DNA from: Henckelia pumila
Lineage: Eukaryota > Streptophyta > Magnoliopsida > Lamiales > Gesneriaceae
Assembly (NCBI RefSeq): GCF_033568475.1
Contig: NW_027331831.1
Span: forward strand, 7,564,001-7,628,000
Reading direction: 5' to 3'
Length of the DNA: 64,000 bases
Shown: piece by piece, positions 12,150 through 22,469 of the stretch
Numbering within the stretch: position 1 is the stretch's first letter
How the letters are laid out: each line of letters opens with the position of its first letter
The notes under the pieces: generated by a model
Database searches by the model: none
What the model saw: the letters and a program-made list of their open reading frames with translations, nothing else
Told to the model about the DNA's origin: nothing
Made by a program: the position numbers and the translations under genes

Positions 12150-12203
12150 ATGGAGGGGGCGGGGGAGGGGTTGAGGGTGGGGAGGCCTCTGCTTATGGGA
12201 TGA
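12150..12203 (+). promoter_or_regulatory. Upstream ORF (17 codons) ending on the LCR start codon
   Basis: The ATG at 12150 opens a 17-codon frame rich in Gly and Arg (MEGAGEGLRVGRPLLMG). Its TGA (12201-12203) overlaps the paired ATG codons of the main frame (12200 and 12203). Such an abutting uORF would favour termination-reinitiation or leaky scanning. Its existence in the mRNA depends on a transcription start upstream of 12150, which I infer but cannot see. Confidence 0.55.
12155..12182 (+). promoter_or_regulatory. Putative G-quadruplex motif in the LCR leader
   Basis: Five G-runs of lengths 5, 5, 4, 3 and 4 (12155-12159, 12161-12165, 12167-12170, 12175-12177, 12179-12182) separated by loops of 1-4 nt. 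This satisfies the classical four-run G3+ rule with a spare run. It lies inside the uORF, on the sense strand, 18-45 nt before the main start. Confidence 0.55.
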
Positions 12204-15200
12204 TGGAGGGGGTGGCCATGCTAAGGCAACTTATTGGACAATTGCAAGAGGTTTTGGAACTCTACGGTTCTCCTCCCCCTGCTGCGGTTCCTTCCAATTA
12301 CTTCCTTCACTTCCAGGCTCCACCACAGCAGCATCCCTTCAGGTCTGTGGTTTTTGGGGTGTTTGTTTCGGAGTTTTACCTGGTTTTCTTGATGATTGTT
12401 GCTGCTGCTTGTGGTGGTAGTATGTGTTTTGAAGGGGGTCGATTTTGCTGTTTCAAGATTTCATTTTTTTTTTTGGGGTGTGTTTATTTTCTGATTTACT
12501 GGGTTTCATTCGTATCCCAGAAACAGGAGAGAGTTTGGGTGAAATTAATTTTGTTTAAAAAATGTGAATTTTGACTTGAGAAAAAATGAATAGAGGCAAG
12601 CTCCTATTTGCCATCACTGGATGTGAATTTAGGAATTATTTAGCTGGCTATATGTTAAGAATGTGTATATATGTGTGTGGATGTAGATGTTGGAATTGTA
12701 GTACATACACGAAATCTTGAAATATTATGCACTTTTTTAGCGGAGTCTAGAGAAATAATTTTTAGGTATGTAAAGGTAATTTTTTACTTAAACTGATATT
12801 GGAGGCTGAAGCACATCCAAGAATTCGAAAGTCCCGGATTTGAATCGATATATTTCATGGTTCCATCTTTTAGTAAGTACGTGTTATGTTGTGTACCTTG
12901 GTTAAGTTTAGAGACCGTCTCTTGGCTTGTACCAAATATATTTGTATGGATCGTCTGTTTAACTTCATATTAAATGCATAAGTTGAATGTGCATTTCGGT
13001 TTCGCTGACTTATATCTTAGTTCCTATTGCTCACTTACTGTTATCAAACTCTTTATGTATCTTCATATGCTAAGGGAACTGTAGATCAGGGCATGCTTTA
13101 ATAGAAATAAATGTTTGCCTGGGGTGGTATTATTTGCTGTGATTTCAAATGTGAAAACGAACATAGCTTAATCTTGCAGGGATAACACTAAATGATAACA
13201 GCTCTGTTGAAATTTGCATGTTCAAGTCAATCTCCTCACTGTTTTTCAATATGTCCGATGGAACATTGATCACATAATCTAACTAACCCCCCCCCCCCCC
13301 CCCCCTTCCTTTAAAGAAACAGTTATATGTTGTTTATTTTACAGGTAGGCTTGCCATGCAGGCTATGTTGACCGAGTTTTGGTTATTATTCTGGCTGGTC
13401 TGTCAATTGGGTGCTTTGAGCTGAGTTTTGGTTAACAGAAGTCATTCCACTGTAAAAGCTAATTCTTTTGGGTAAAGCTGAATCCATACAGTCCACACAG
13501 ACATCTACCTATACTTGGCTCTCAAAATTAATTGAGTTTTGTGTGAGTGCGTACTGCCTAAACATAAGTACATATGTAATGCCAATGCATAAAATTAACA
13601 ATCATACAAAATCATATATCTGTAAATAATGGGATTTAGGTGCTCAAAATTCCCCAAGAAACATGGAGTCGAACATGCTTTCAGTTTTTGGTCTCCAAAG
13701 GAGCTGCTACGTTGGGACATACGTTAGCTGAGCTCGTTGCCTTTCGAGCACATCATATTTTGATCTGTCTAAACATTTAAGTCCTAACACAATTCAGCTC
13801 ACAAATTTATAGCCTCAATTCATTTTTTGTCGAATCTAGCTGGCCAAGCTTGGGGCAGCCTGACCCTAATGACAGTTTTGTTTCCAGGATTCGAGATCTT
13901 TTTTTCTTGTAAAAGGGGCTGTTTAAATTGATTTGTTGTATTGACTATTGATGTCCAAAGTTCTTGCAATTATACCTTTCCACTTTCAATGTAGTGTGCC
14001 CGTTTGGTTTACCTGTTATATCTAATCTGGAGTTCACTAGAGGCATGTGCCTAGGATGTCTGAAAACTTTCACTCTTGTACCCAAACAAGTTTGATTAAC
14101 CTATCCTTGAACTGAAAGAATTAACTTTCATTGATGTGCAATTATTTCGATGTTACAAGTCCCTTGCAAAGTATCATCACTAACCTATTCATCCTAGATG
14201 TTGAGCATCTCGATTATTTTATTTTACGTTTACTTTTTATCTGCCTTTTGATTATGTTCATCAGCAGTGCTGAGTGTTTGTGTCATGATCAGATATATAA
14301 GGTCTAATTACGTACGTATGTTAAAAAATTTAACGTTTAAATGTTAAATTGCGTACACATCCTTCTGTTTACACTTTAGATGTCCGTGTGTGGTCTGGGA
14401 TGTATTTGCTTTCGGAAATGACATTTCTGTTGGCATGCAGTGTTTTTAGTTATTCTCTCTACTTAATTCTTTTGACATTTAGCATCTAAAGGTACTTCAT
14501 TTGTTCTTCAGATGGTGTTTTTTCAATCTAGATGGTAGTTCTTTAGAAGACGGTTGCTATAATCTCACTATGACTGCTGGAAAATCTGAAAACTTGAAGA
14601 TGATGGAACCTGGTAAACCTCCACCCACAAAAAAACCACGCAAGGAACGGAATCGAGGGAAAGTAACTGCCATGACAAGCTCCGCTGAAAGCATGGAACA
14701 AACTATCTGGAAAGAATTTCCAGAGGATCTCTTTGAAGTTGTGATTGCAAGACTTCCGATAGCAACATTTTTCCGTTTCCGTTCGGTTTGCCAAAAGTGG
14801 AATTCATTGCTGACTTCTCAAAGTTTCTCCCACCAATGTACTCAAGTCGAGCAAGCCCAACCTTGGTTTTACACCATCACTCATGAAAATGTCAATACTG
14901 GAGCAATGTATGACCCATTATCAAAGAAGTGGCACCATCCAACTGTGCCTGCCTTGCCAACAAAATTGATCGTGCTGCCAGTGGCATCAGCAGGTGGCCT
15001 CGTATGTTTCCTCGATATAGGCCACCGGAGTTTCTATATCTGCAACCCCTTGACAAGATCCTTCAAGGAGTTGCCAGCTAGGTCCGTTAAGGTCTGGTCT
15101 CGTGTAGCAGTTGGGATGACTCTGAACGGCAGATCTGCAGACTCTGGATATAAAATCATTTGGGTTGGTTGTGAGGGCGAATACGAAGTCTATGACTCCA

Positions 15201-15760
15201 CAAAAAATCACTGGACTCGTCCCGGAATCATGCCCTCGAATATCAAACTTCCACTTTCACTGAATTTCAGGTCTCAAGCAGTCTCCGTTGATAGAACGCT
15301 CTACTTCATGCGGTCAGACCCTGAAGGGCTCGTGTCCTACAACATGGACACTGGGATTTGGAAGCAGTTTCTAATCCCAGGTCCTCCACATCTCAGCGAT
15401 CACACATTAGCTGAATGTGGGGGGAGGATCATGCTCGTGGGGCTGCTAACTAAAAATGCCGCCACGTGTGTGTGCATTTGGGAGCTGCAAAAGATGACTC
15501 TTTTGTGGAAGGAGGTCGACAGAATGCCAAACATATGGTGCTTGGAGTTTTATGGGAAGCACGTTAGAATGACTTGTCTGGGTAACAAGGGCTTACTTAT
15601 GTTATCACTGAGATCAAGACAAATGAATCGGCTTGTTTCCTACGATTTGTCAAGCAGGGAATGGCTCAAGGTGCCTGGCTGTGTGCTGCCACGCGGGAGG
15701 AAGAAGCAATGGATTGCTTGTGGTACTGCATTTCACCCTTGTTTGACGGCATTGGCTTGA
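12203..15760 (+). CDS. LCR: F-box/kelch protein, LEAF CURLING RESPONSIVENESS / F-box only protein 6 ortholog
   Basis: Two exons, 12203-12342 and 14512-15760, joined in phase to give 462 residues; a second in-frame ATG sits 3 nt earlier at 12200. The start MEGVAMLRQLIGQLQE matches the Arabidopsis protein (AT1G27340) from memory. A basic patch KKPRKERNRGK (about 87-97) precedes the F-box (about 113-155, FPEDLFEVVIARLPIATFF), then a kelch/galactose-oxidase-like repeat region to the C-terminus. F-box proteins recruit substrates to SCF ubiquitin ligases through Skp1/ASK. LCR is the known miR394 target controlling leaf form and shoot meristem competence; the miR394 site is present in exon 2. The 2.17-kb intron contains a C19 run and no recognisable gene. 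It is convergent with RAMP4 downstream. Sequence agreement is very strong along the whole length. Confidence 0.95.
13287..13305. repeat. C19 homopolymer in LCR intron 1
   Basis: Nineteen consecutive C on the plus strand (G19 on the minus). It is either a genuine homopolymer or a sequencing length artefact. Confidence 0.9.
15511..15530 (+). promoter_or_regulatory. miR394 target site in LCR coding sequence
   Basis: The site reads GGAGGTCGACAGAATGCCAA. Mature miR394 (UUGGCAUUCUGUCCACCUCC) would pair at 19 of 20 positions; the single mismatch is at site base 7. The position, late in the kelch-coding exon, is that of the Arabidopsis site. Confidence 0.93.
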
Positions 15761-16110
15761 TTTTCCTTTGGTCTGGATCTAAATTTACCGCATTTAAATG
15801 GTAGCTAGATCTCATTTTGATGCGTGTATTTCGCTGCTGTACGCTCGACAGCTGAGTTTTCTTCTTGTGGCAGCCGTACGATGTCATCTTCTTGTAATCA
15901 TCGGATGTTGTATTTGTGTTTCTATAGCTTTGATGCTTTGATCAAATAATCATTGTACATTTTCTCCCAACAATTTTATTTGTCATAATTGGTCATTGTC
16001 CTCCATGATCTAGGAGTTAATTTGTTTTCTTAATGCAAATGCCTGTCTCTTTTTACAGAGTTAGTCTATGTCCCCTTCGGAGTAATTTTCTACGTCTTCA
16101 TATTATCCGG
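15761..16110 (+). other. LCR 3' untranslated region and beginning of intergenic DNA
   Basis: Likely 3' UTR up to about 15970. An AATAAT-type signal lies near 15945. Nothing else is recognised. Confidence 0.5.
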
Positions 16111-16192
16111 TCATTAGATCATGAAAATCCCTCATTCCTCATATTTTAACGTCATTAGATCATGAAAATCCCTTATACCTCAAATTTTAATG
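16111..16192. repeat. 41-bp tandem duplication
   Basis: Two adjacent 41-bp units (16111-16151, 16152-16192), each beginning TCATTAGATCATGAAAATCCC and differing at a few positions. Confidence 0.85.
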
Positions 16193-16427
16193 AAAATTAT
16201 TGGTATCATATATTATATATTGATGACCTAAAAACTACTGACAAACACTTGAGAAATCTCACATTTTAAAGGAAATAGACAGATGCATAATCATAAACTC
16301 TGAAACACCATATGAGAATCTGGCACTTGAATGTAAATAAACATCATATATTGATGTAAATACTATAATTTATGAGAGAAACACATTTTATGGTATAACC
16401 AAATTTTCACTCATCATTCAAAACTTA

Positions 16428-17662
16428 GATGGTGTTTGTCTAAAAATTTATTTAAAACAGCTTATAAGCCTAGAGCTTATAAGCTATTTTAGAGGGTGTT
16501 TGGCTAACCTTATTAAAAAGAGCTTATAAGCTCCTAAAGCTTAAAAGCTGTTTAATGAGCTTATAAGCTGTTAGAACTTATTTAAAAATAAGCTGTTAAA
16601 GTGTTTAGATAAACTTATTTTAAATAACTTAAAGATGTTGATGTGTTTGGTATTATAATATCTTTTTATCGTCGAAATTATCAAAAAGGGTATAATTATA
16701 TGAAAATAATATTTCGAGTTATACATATATGAAAATAGTTTTAGAATAAACATATATTTTAAAAAATAAAATTGTTATAATATTTTATTTTAGAAAAAAT
16801 TATGTGATTTGAAATTTTTTTTAAAAAATAATATTTAATATTTAATAGTTGGAGGATATAGTGGAGATTTATTAAAATATATAAGGATATTTTAGAAGAT
16901 AGAATTTTAAAATAAGATTTTTTTTAAAAAAGTACCTCCCCCCTTACTTTTTTAAAAACAGCTTATAAGCTGTCAAACAGCTTATTTTGACAGCTTATAA
17001 GCTGTTTCTAAAAAAATCTTACCAAACAAATTCGGAAAGCTTTTAAGCTCTAAAACAACTTAAAAGCTGTTTTTAAGAGCTTAAAAGCTCTCACAAACAC
17101 CCTCTTAGTAGCTTATAAACTGTTAGATCTTATTTTAAAAATAAGTTGTTAAAGTGTTTGGATAAACTTATTTTAAATAACTTGTTAAAGTGCTTGGATA
17201 AACTAATTTTAAACAATTTAAAGATATTGATATGTTTGGTATTATAAGATTTTTTTATTGTCGAAATTATAAAAAAGGTAAAATATTATGAAAATAATTT
17301 AAATAGTAATATACATAAAAAAAAAGTAGTTTTCAATTTATCATAATCATAAATATTAAACATATATTAAAAAATAAAACTATTTTTAATTTTAATTTAG
17401 AAAATAAAAAATAATAAATTACGTACAAAAAATTGACAGGGATATAATGAAAATTTAATAAAATATATAAAAATAATATGAAAAAATAAAATATCAAAAT
17501 AAGATTTTTTTAAAAAAATATGAGTAACCTTATGTTTTTTTTAAAAACAGCTTATAAGTTGTCAAACAACTTATTTTAACAGCTTATAAAATGTTTTGAC
17601 AAAATATTTGCCAAACAGAATTAAAGAGCTTGTAAGTTCGGCTTATACTCCAAACACCCTCT
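16428..17662. mobile_element. PIF/Harbinger-like non-autonomous element (outer)
   Basis: The termini GATGGTGTTTGTCTAA and the complement of GAGGGTGTTTGGAGT are bounded by TTA on both sides (16425-16427 and 17663-17665), the 3-bp target duplication typical of PIF/Harbinger. The interior is AT-rich with many AGCTTATAAGCT motifs and no transposase. A second, related element is inserted inside it. Confidence 0.65.
16492..17104. mobile_element. PIF/Harbinger-like non-autonomous element (inner, nested)
   Basis: 613 bp with inverted ends GAGGGTGTTTGG / CAAACACCCTC and TTA duplications at 16489-16491 and 17105-17107. Its body aligns with that of the outer element (shared GTTAAAGTGTTTGGATAAACT-like string and a TTTGGTATTATAA block), so one family member jumped into another. 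Confidence 0.65.
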
Positions 17663-17989
17663 TATTGAGTTTTTATAATGTGAGTGCATATATACGTACA
17701 TGTATGCATATAAATATCAGAACTCTTTAGTGATTTATTATATAGTGTGCGTGCATATGTGCGTCCACCATTATCATTTTATTCGATTCAGCCATCTCTT
17801 CATAAACTTTAAAATTGAATATTTAGAAAATAAATTGCATTATAGTGAAGGCTTAAATTTGATGATAATGGAGAAAGTAGATCGTAACATAGAAAAGGTT
17901 CGCATCTACACTCAGAAAGTAACCAGCACAAAAACACTGAAGAAACAAAGAGTCTCCCACGTTTCAAGAGCCAAAACTATTGACTGTGG

Positions 17990-19478
17990 TTAAGCCATCC
18001 CTCCACTTGTAGCTGTCCTGATTATCTGAAACAGCGCTGCAGATACACACAAGCAATACCAAAGGGTCATTCATATGTTTGATATACAACACACTAGCAA
18101 AGTAACATATAGAACGCAAGTTTATTACAACAGATGAAAAAAGACGAAATCACAGGTAACGCAATAGCACGCATGGGAATTGAAATTAGTTTCTCAAAAC
18201 CAGGAGGAAATATCAAACAAGGATGCTGGTTTTGCTCATATAGTCATATGATAATGCATTTTCTAAATGTCTTTCCTGTACAAATATGAAAGTGCGAACA
18301 TCATCAAAAACCTTGCATCTATTTCTCTAAACTTTGTAGTCAGGGGTTTTGACACTACATCACTAGGAATATGTATCCTTAATTTGAGAACACAACTTCC
18401 TCTCTCACAAGAACTATAATTCCATGACCTAGATGACATTCAACGTTAAAGCACCAAAGTCATCAGCAAGAAAATTGCTTCCAAAACGGCAAATAGTTGC
18501 ATCAACAAATAAGTTATCATCTGAGAAGTAAATTGGAAAAGGACGAGAGAACTTTACATGATCCAATAACAACGAAAATGAAAAACCCCAGCAAGATAGG
18601 GCCAACAGGGAATTTGCTTCCCTTCTTTGTGTTAGTCTCAGAGACTGCACCACGCCTGGTAATATTCTTGTCAAACTTCTCTATCTTCCTGTCGGCAAAC
18701 CTCCTTGAAGTTGTCTGTATAAGATCGTGCAACACATCATACATATTGCTATTGTTTGGTGTGAAGGATAACACATTGTCTAATCCAAATATATTAATTT
18801 AAAATAAATCCTTATATTATTAATCTCTCATCGTCCAATCCATGAACCAAAGGGTGCCAAAAGGAACTCATGAAAGTATATCCAGAGAGGAGAAACAAAT
18901 AACAACCACGTGCTAGCGCAAATACTGTTTCTCATCAATAAGTTACAATGCAGACACCAACATACAACATAATAGAGAAACCAACAATTAATACATTTCA
19001 AAACAAAAATCAGATCAGCAAAAAATTAAGAAAGCTACGTTCTTTCTTTGAATCGACAGCGCCAAATCATCGTCAGATAACGCAGGCAATAAAATTGGAG
19101 CAATGCTAATAAGAAAAAAAAAACAGAAGAAAAGAAAACGCAAACGCAGAAATCCTTTTCTACCGAACGAAGAAAAAAGTAATCAATTTCCTAACGAGAT
19201 CTATGAGAAGGAAAACGTTTCAGTTATGAACATTAGGGACACTACCATCAAAGCTGACGGCTCCACGAACTACATTGTCGCTCAACATTAATCATACAAT
19301 ATAAAATCACAACTATTCAACATCGCCAGAAAAATCTCACCAAGATTACGAAACAGAGAGAAAAAATAAATGCGAAAACAAAATAGAAAATCACGATCAC
19401 AAACTAAAAATCTGACGGAAAGGATAACATTAACCATAAAGAACGCAAAATAGAGGGAAAAATACGAATTCTTACCAT
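17990..19478 (-). CDS. Stress-associated ER protein, SERP/RAMP4 family
   Basis: Three coding exons on the minus strand: 19478-19476, 18714-18558 and 18036-17990, giving 68 residues, the usual plant length. Exon 1 contributes only the ATG, directly followed by a GTAAGA donor. The protein reads MTTSRRFADRKIEKFDKN at its start, then a polar linker, one membrane segment (about 38-57, PVGPILLGFFIFVVIG) and the ending FQIIRTATSGGMA, almost as in Arabidopsis AT1G27330. Family members are tail-anchored ER proteins bound to the Sec61 translocon that stabilise nascent membrane proteins under stress. A consensus ERSE/UPRE lies upstream. Longer ORFs over exon 2 are read-through into introns. Confidence 0.93.
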
Positions 19479-19646
19479 GATTCACGAGATCGGTTGCTAG
19501 ATGAAGCTGGAAACAAAGATTGCCGCAGATATTGCAGGTGATTTATCTCCGGCGAAGGGGCAAATAGCACCGATCTCTTTATTTTAATTTTAGTTTTAAT
19601 TTAATTTTAATTTGTTTGGGTCTACGATTTGAGTTGACGCAGGCGG

Positions 19647-19654
19647 TATTTATG
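19647..19654 (-). promoter_or_regulatory. Possible TATA box of the RAMP4 gene
   Basis: CATAAATA on the minus strand, about 170 nt upstream of the ATG. It would put the start of transcription near 19615-19620 and leave the ERSE about 110-130 bp further upstream. Confidence 0.4.
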
Positions 19655-19726
19655 TAGAATAAGAATTCAGTCCATCCGGGAAAGAGTCACCGCCTATCTT
19701 GCGATTGGGTCAAACGCGTGGTTTCT

Positions 19727-19748
19727 TGACGTGGCATACTTCTATTGG
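19727..19748 (-). promoter_or_regulatory. ER stress response element (ERSE-I) overlapping a UPRE, upstream of RAMP4
   Basis: Read in the gene's direction the site is CCAAT-N9-CCACG (19748 to 19730), an exact match to ERSE-I including the nine-base spacer. The CCACG half is part of CCACGTCA, the complement of TGACGTGG (19727-19734), the UPRE core bound by XBP1 and plant bZIP60/bZIP28-type factors. It lies about 250 bp upstream of the RAMP4 start codon. Confidence 0.75.
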
Positions 19749-19802
19749 TCATTCCAAGAAAACATACACGCGTTACATACTTGTATGTATGTATAATCTA
19801 AT

Positions 19803-20296
19803 TAAATTGTGGTAAATTTTACATTGAAAAGACGGACAATGACAATAAATCAAATTTATTTTATTCCGTGTATAAATTTAGTGGAAAATGGCGTAAAAAC
19901 TCAACATTTTTTAGAAACACGTTAAATGTTATCACAAATCAATTTTTATGAGATGAATTGAGTTAATACATTCATGAAAAACAATATTTTTATGAGTTTC
20001 GTTAAGACACAACTCTATTTCACAAAATTAATTCATAAAACCATTTTTGCCGGAATTCTTCTGAAATGTTTATTGTTTAAAACTAGTGTCCCTCTATTTG
20101 CACACATTTCAATTTTCATGCACAATTCTTTCTATTATTAAAGAAAACACCACTTAGTAATGAAATTAAAATTAATTTGACAAAATCAAAGACAAAATAT
20201 CTAAAATATCCTTAAAATAAAAAAAAGAACAAAATATATATCTCTATTTTAAACTCCATGATTTGCTCCACTTTTATGCTTTCATCAAATTTAAAT
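19803..20296. repeat. ~0.5-kb direct repeat, copy 1
   Basis: Matches 20723-21238 over its whole length at high identity by eye. Shared blocks include AACATTTTTTAGAAACACG and TTTTGCCGGAATTCTT. No LTR-type ends and no coding potential seen. Confidence 0.75.
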
Positions 20297-20356
20297 CGGG
20301 GATGAATTAGCGGGAATCAGTTGTGGATGAGTATATAAACTTGGTTTTGCCTGCTA

Positions 20357-20523
20357 AGTTAGATCCTATCTATACAGGCACTGTCTTGATATGCATCTAA
20401 CGGTTGATATTTCTTAATAAATGTAGGGTCCATTATTTTTTAATGGACCCTGCATGTATTGATAAATGATGACTCTTAGATCTATCATGAAGGTAGTGCC
20501 TGTAAAGGTAAGTTGAAATGAAC
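20357..20523. mobile_element. Fold-back MITE, copy 2
   Basis: Same family as 7924-8091, with the same AGTTAGATCC left end and TTGAAATGAAC right end and the same internal palindrome. It lies between the two ~0.5-kb direct repeats. Confidence 0.75.
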
Positions 20524-20722
20524 CGTTTTGCCTTGCCTCCCAAATTTAATTGGAAAAGGCTCCAAACTTCCTTTTGCACCAAAAAATAAAAAATAATAAA
20601 TGGTGAAATATAAAATAAAAAATAATGTTTCCGTATATAAATATACATAGGGTTAAAATAATAATAAATAAATGCAATATTTTCATAATTAAATATACAT
20701 CAAAGAACAAAAAGTAACTAAG

Positions 20723-21238
20723 TTAAATTATGATAAATTTGACATTGAAAAAATGAATAATGACACTAAAATGTATCAAATTTATTAATATATATAGTAT
20801 AGATTATCCGTGTATAAATTCAATGGAAAGTGACGTAAAAACTCAACATTTTTTAGAAACACGTTAAATGTTATCACAAATCAATTTTTATGAGATGAAT
20901 CGAGTTAATATATGCATGAAAAATAATATTTTTATGAGTCACATTAAGACACAACTCTATCTCACAAAATTAACGCATAAAACGGTTTTTGCCGGAATTC
21001 TTGTGAAATGTTTATTGTTTAAAACTAGTGTCTCTCTATTTGCAAGCATTTTATGCGTAATTCTTTCTATTATTAAAAAAGAACACCATTTAGTAACGAA
21101 ATTAAAATTAATTTGATGAAATCAAAGATGAAATATCTAAAATACCTTTCAAAAATCACAAAAAAAAGAACAAAATATCTATCTCTATTTTAAACTCCAT
21201 GATTTTCTCCATTTTTGTACTTTCATCAAATTTAAATT
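20723..21238. repeat. ~0.5-kb direct repeat, copy 2
   Basis: Second copy of 19803-20296, separated from it by about 425 bp. Confidence 0.75.
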
Positions 21239-22378
21239 GATTGAAACAAAAATATAATATATATATATATATATAGTAAATATTTTAAGTACACATGCAA
21301 CTCGTGTGCAGACGAGGTAGTTTTTAATTAAGAGTGATGAACTATCTAAAAATTTAAAATATAATTAAATATATGATTGAATTTAACATATAGATAAAAA
21401 GTATAATTAATAAAGATATAAAAGAAACGATATTGTAGGAAAATAAAAATAATTAATTAATAAAATTATGTAAAGAGTATAATTGTAATTTCAAATAAGA
21501 TTTGATCAAATCAATTAAAAAATTAATTAATATAAAACCTCAATTTTAAGTAAATAATGATATCAATTAAAAAAATTAACATGTTGTAAAATATTAAACT
21601 TCATTAATTTATATCTCTATAATTTATTTCTCAACGCTTAGTATAAAATTACTAATAACTACTTTCATATCTTTCTCCATTTTTTTTCATATTTTATCTC
21701 AAAGTTCAAATTATGTTACTAAAATTGAATCTAATATATAACTATCATCATATTCAAATCATGTTACTAAATAAGTATACGGAAACTATCAAAATCTAGA
21801 AAGGAACATTACTTCTACGGCAAAATAAAGTGAGAGGCGAGCGTCGGCCGGCGGGGAGTAACAAATATCTTCTCTGCATTGCATTCTTAAATGCACAAAT
21901 ATTGGGATATATAACACGTAAAAATCGTCCCACTAATTTAATTATGTTTTTAATTTAATTTCTCAATTTTTTTATAACGCATACATCAATATTCTACTCT
22001 CTCAAGTATGTTCAATTAATCCGTGAAAACGATATATTTGAAAGATTAAATAAATTAAAAGACTGAACCAAGGAGAAAGCCTAAACAGCAGAGATGATTG
22101 TATATCTTATCCCTCGTTAATTGTCACATTGTTAACATATATGCACAAAAAAGTCTTCCACTCCCCAGCTAGCTAAGATAATAACAATTGCATGCAAAAT
22201 TTATAATATTAATTTATTCAATTATTTTTCAAAATTCGTTTGGCATATTGTCTTACACATTTAAATTTAAAATAATAATTACATCGTTGGTTATTACATT
22301 TAATTTTTTCTTATAAAAATCCCAAAAAAAAAACAATTTAGTATTATATATGAATGTTTTATAAAGTGCGTTTATATA

Positions 22379-22380
<2 letters not shown>

Positions 22381-22412
<32 letters not shown>
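22381..22412. repeat. (TA)n microsatellite
   Basis: About sixteen uninterrupted AT dinucleotides. Confidence 0.9.
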
Positions 22413-22414
<2 letters not shown>

Positions 22415-22469
22415 TAACTATGTCGCAAAATAATCAAGCCTTCAGGCTAGATGGCTTGCAGAATTTTAT

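Noticed and set aside
14501-15760. A complete single-exon 419-codon F-box gene starting near 14501
   Set aside because: There is no ATG at that point, a splice acceptor (TTCTTCAG) lies at 14511, and the family N-terminus MEGVAMLRQLIGQ is encoded by the upstream exon at 12203-12342.
18429-18774. Two longer minus-strand ORFs over the RAMP4 exon
   Set aside because: They read through the acceptor at 18715 and the donor at 18557 into introns. Only 18558-18714 matches the family.
19803-21238. A small LTR element (TRIM) made of the 0.5-kb direct repeats
   Set aside because: The repeats do not start with TG and end with CA, and I see no primer-binding site, polypurine tract or target duplication.
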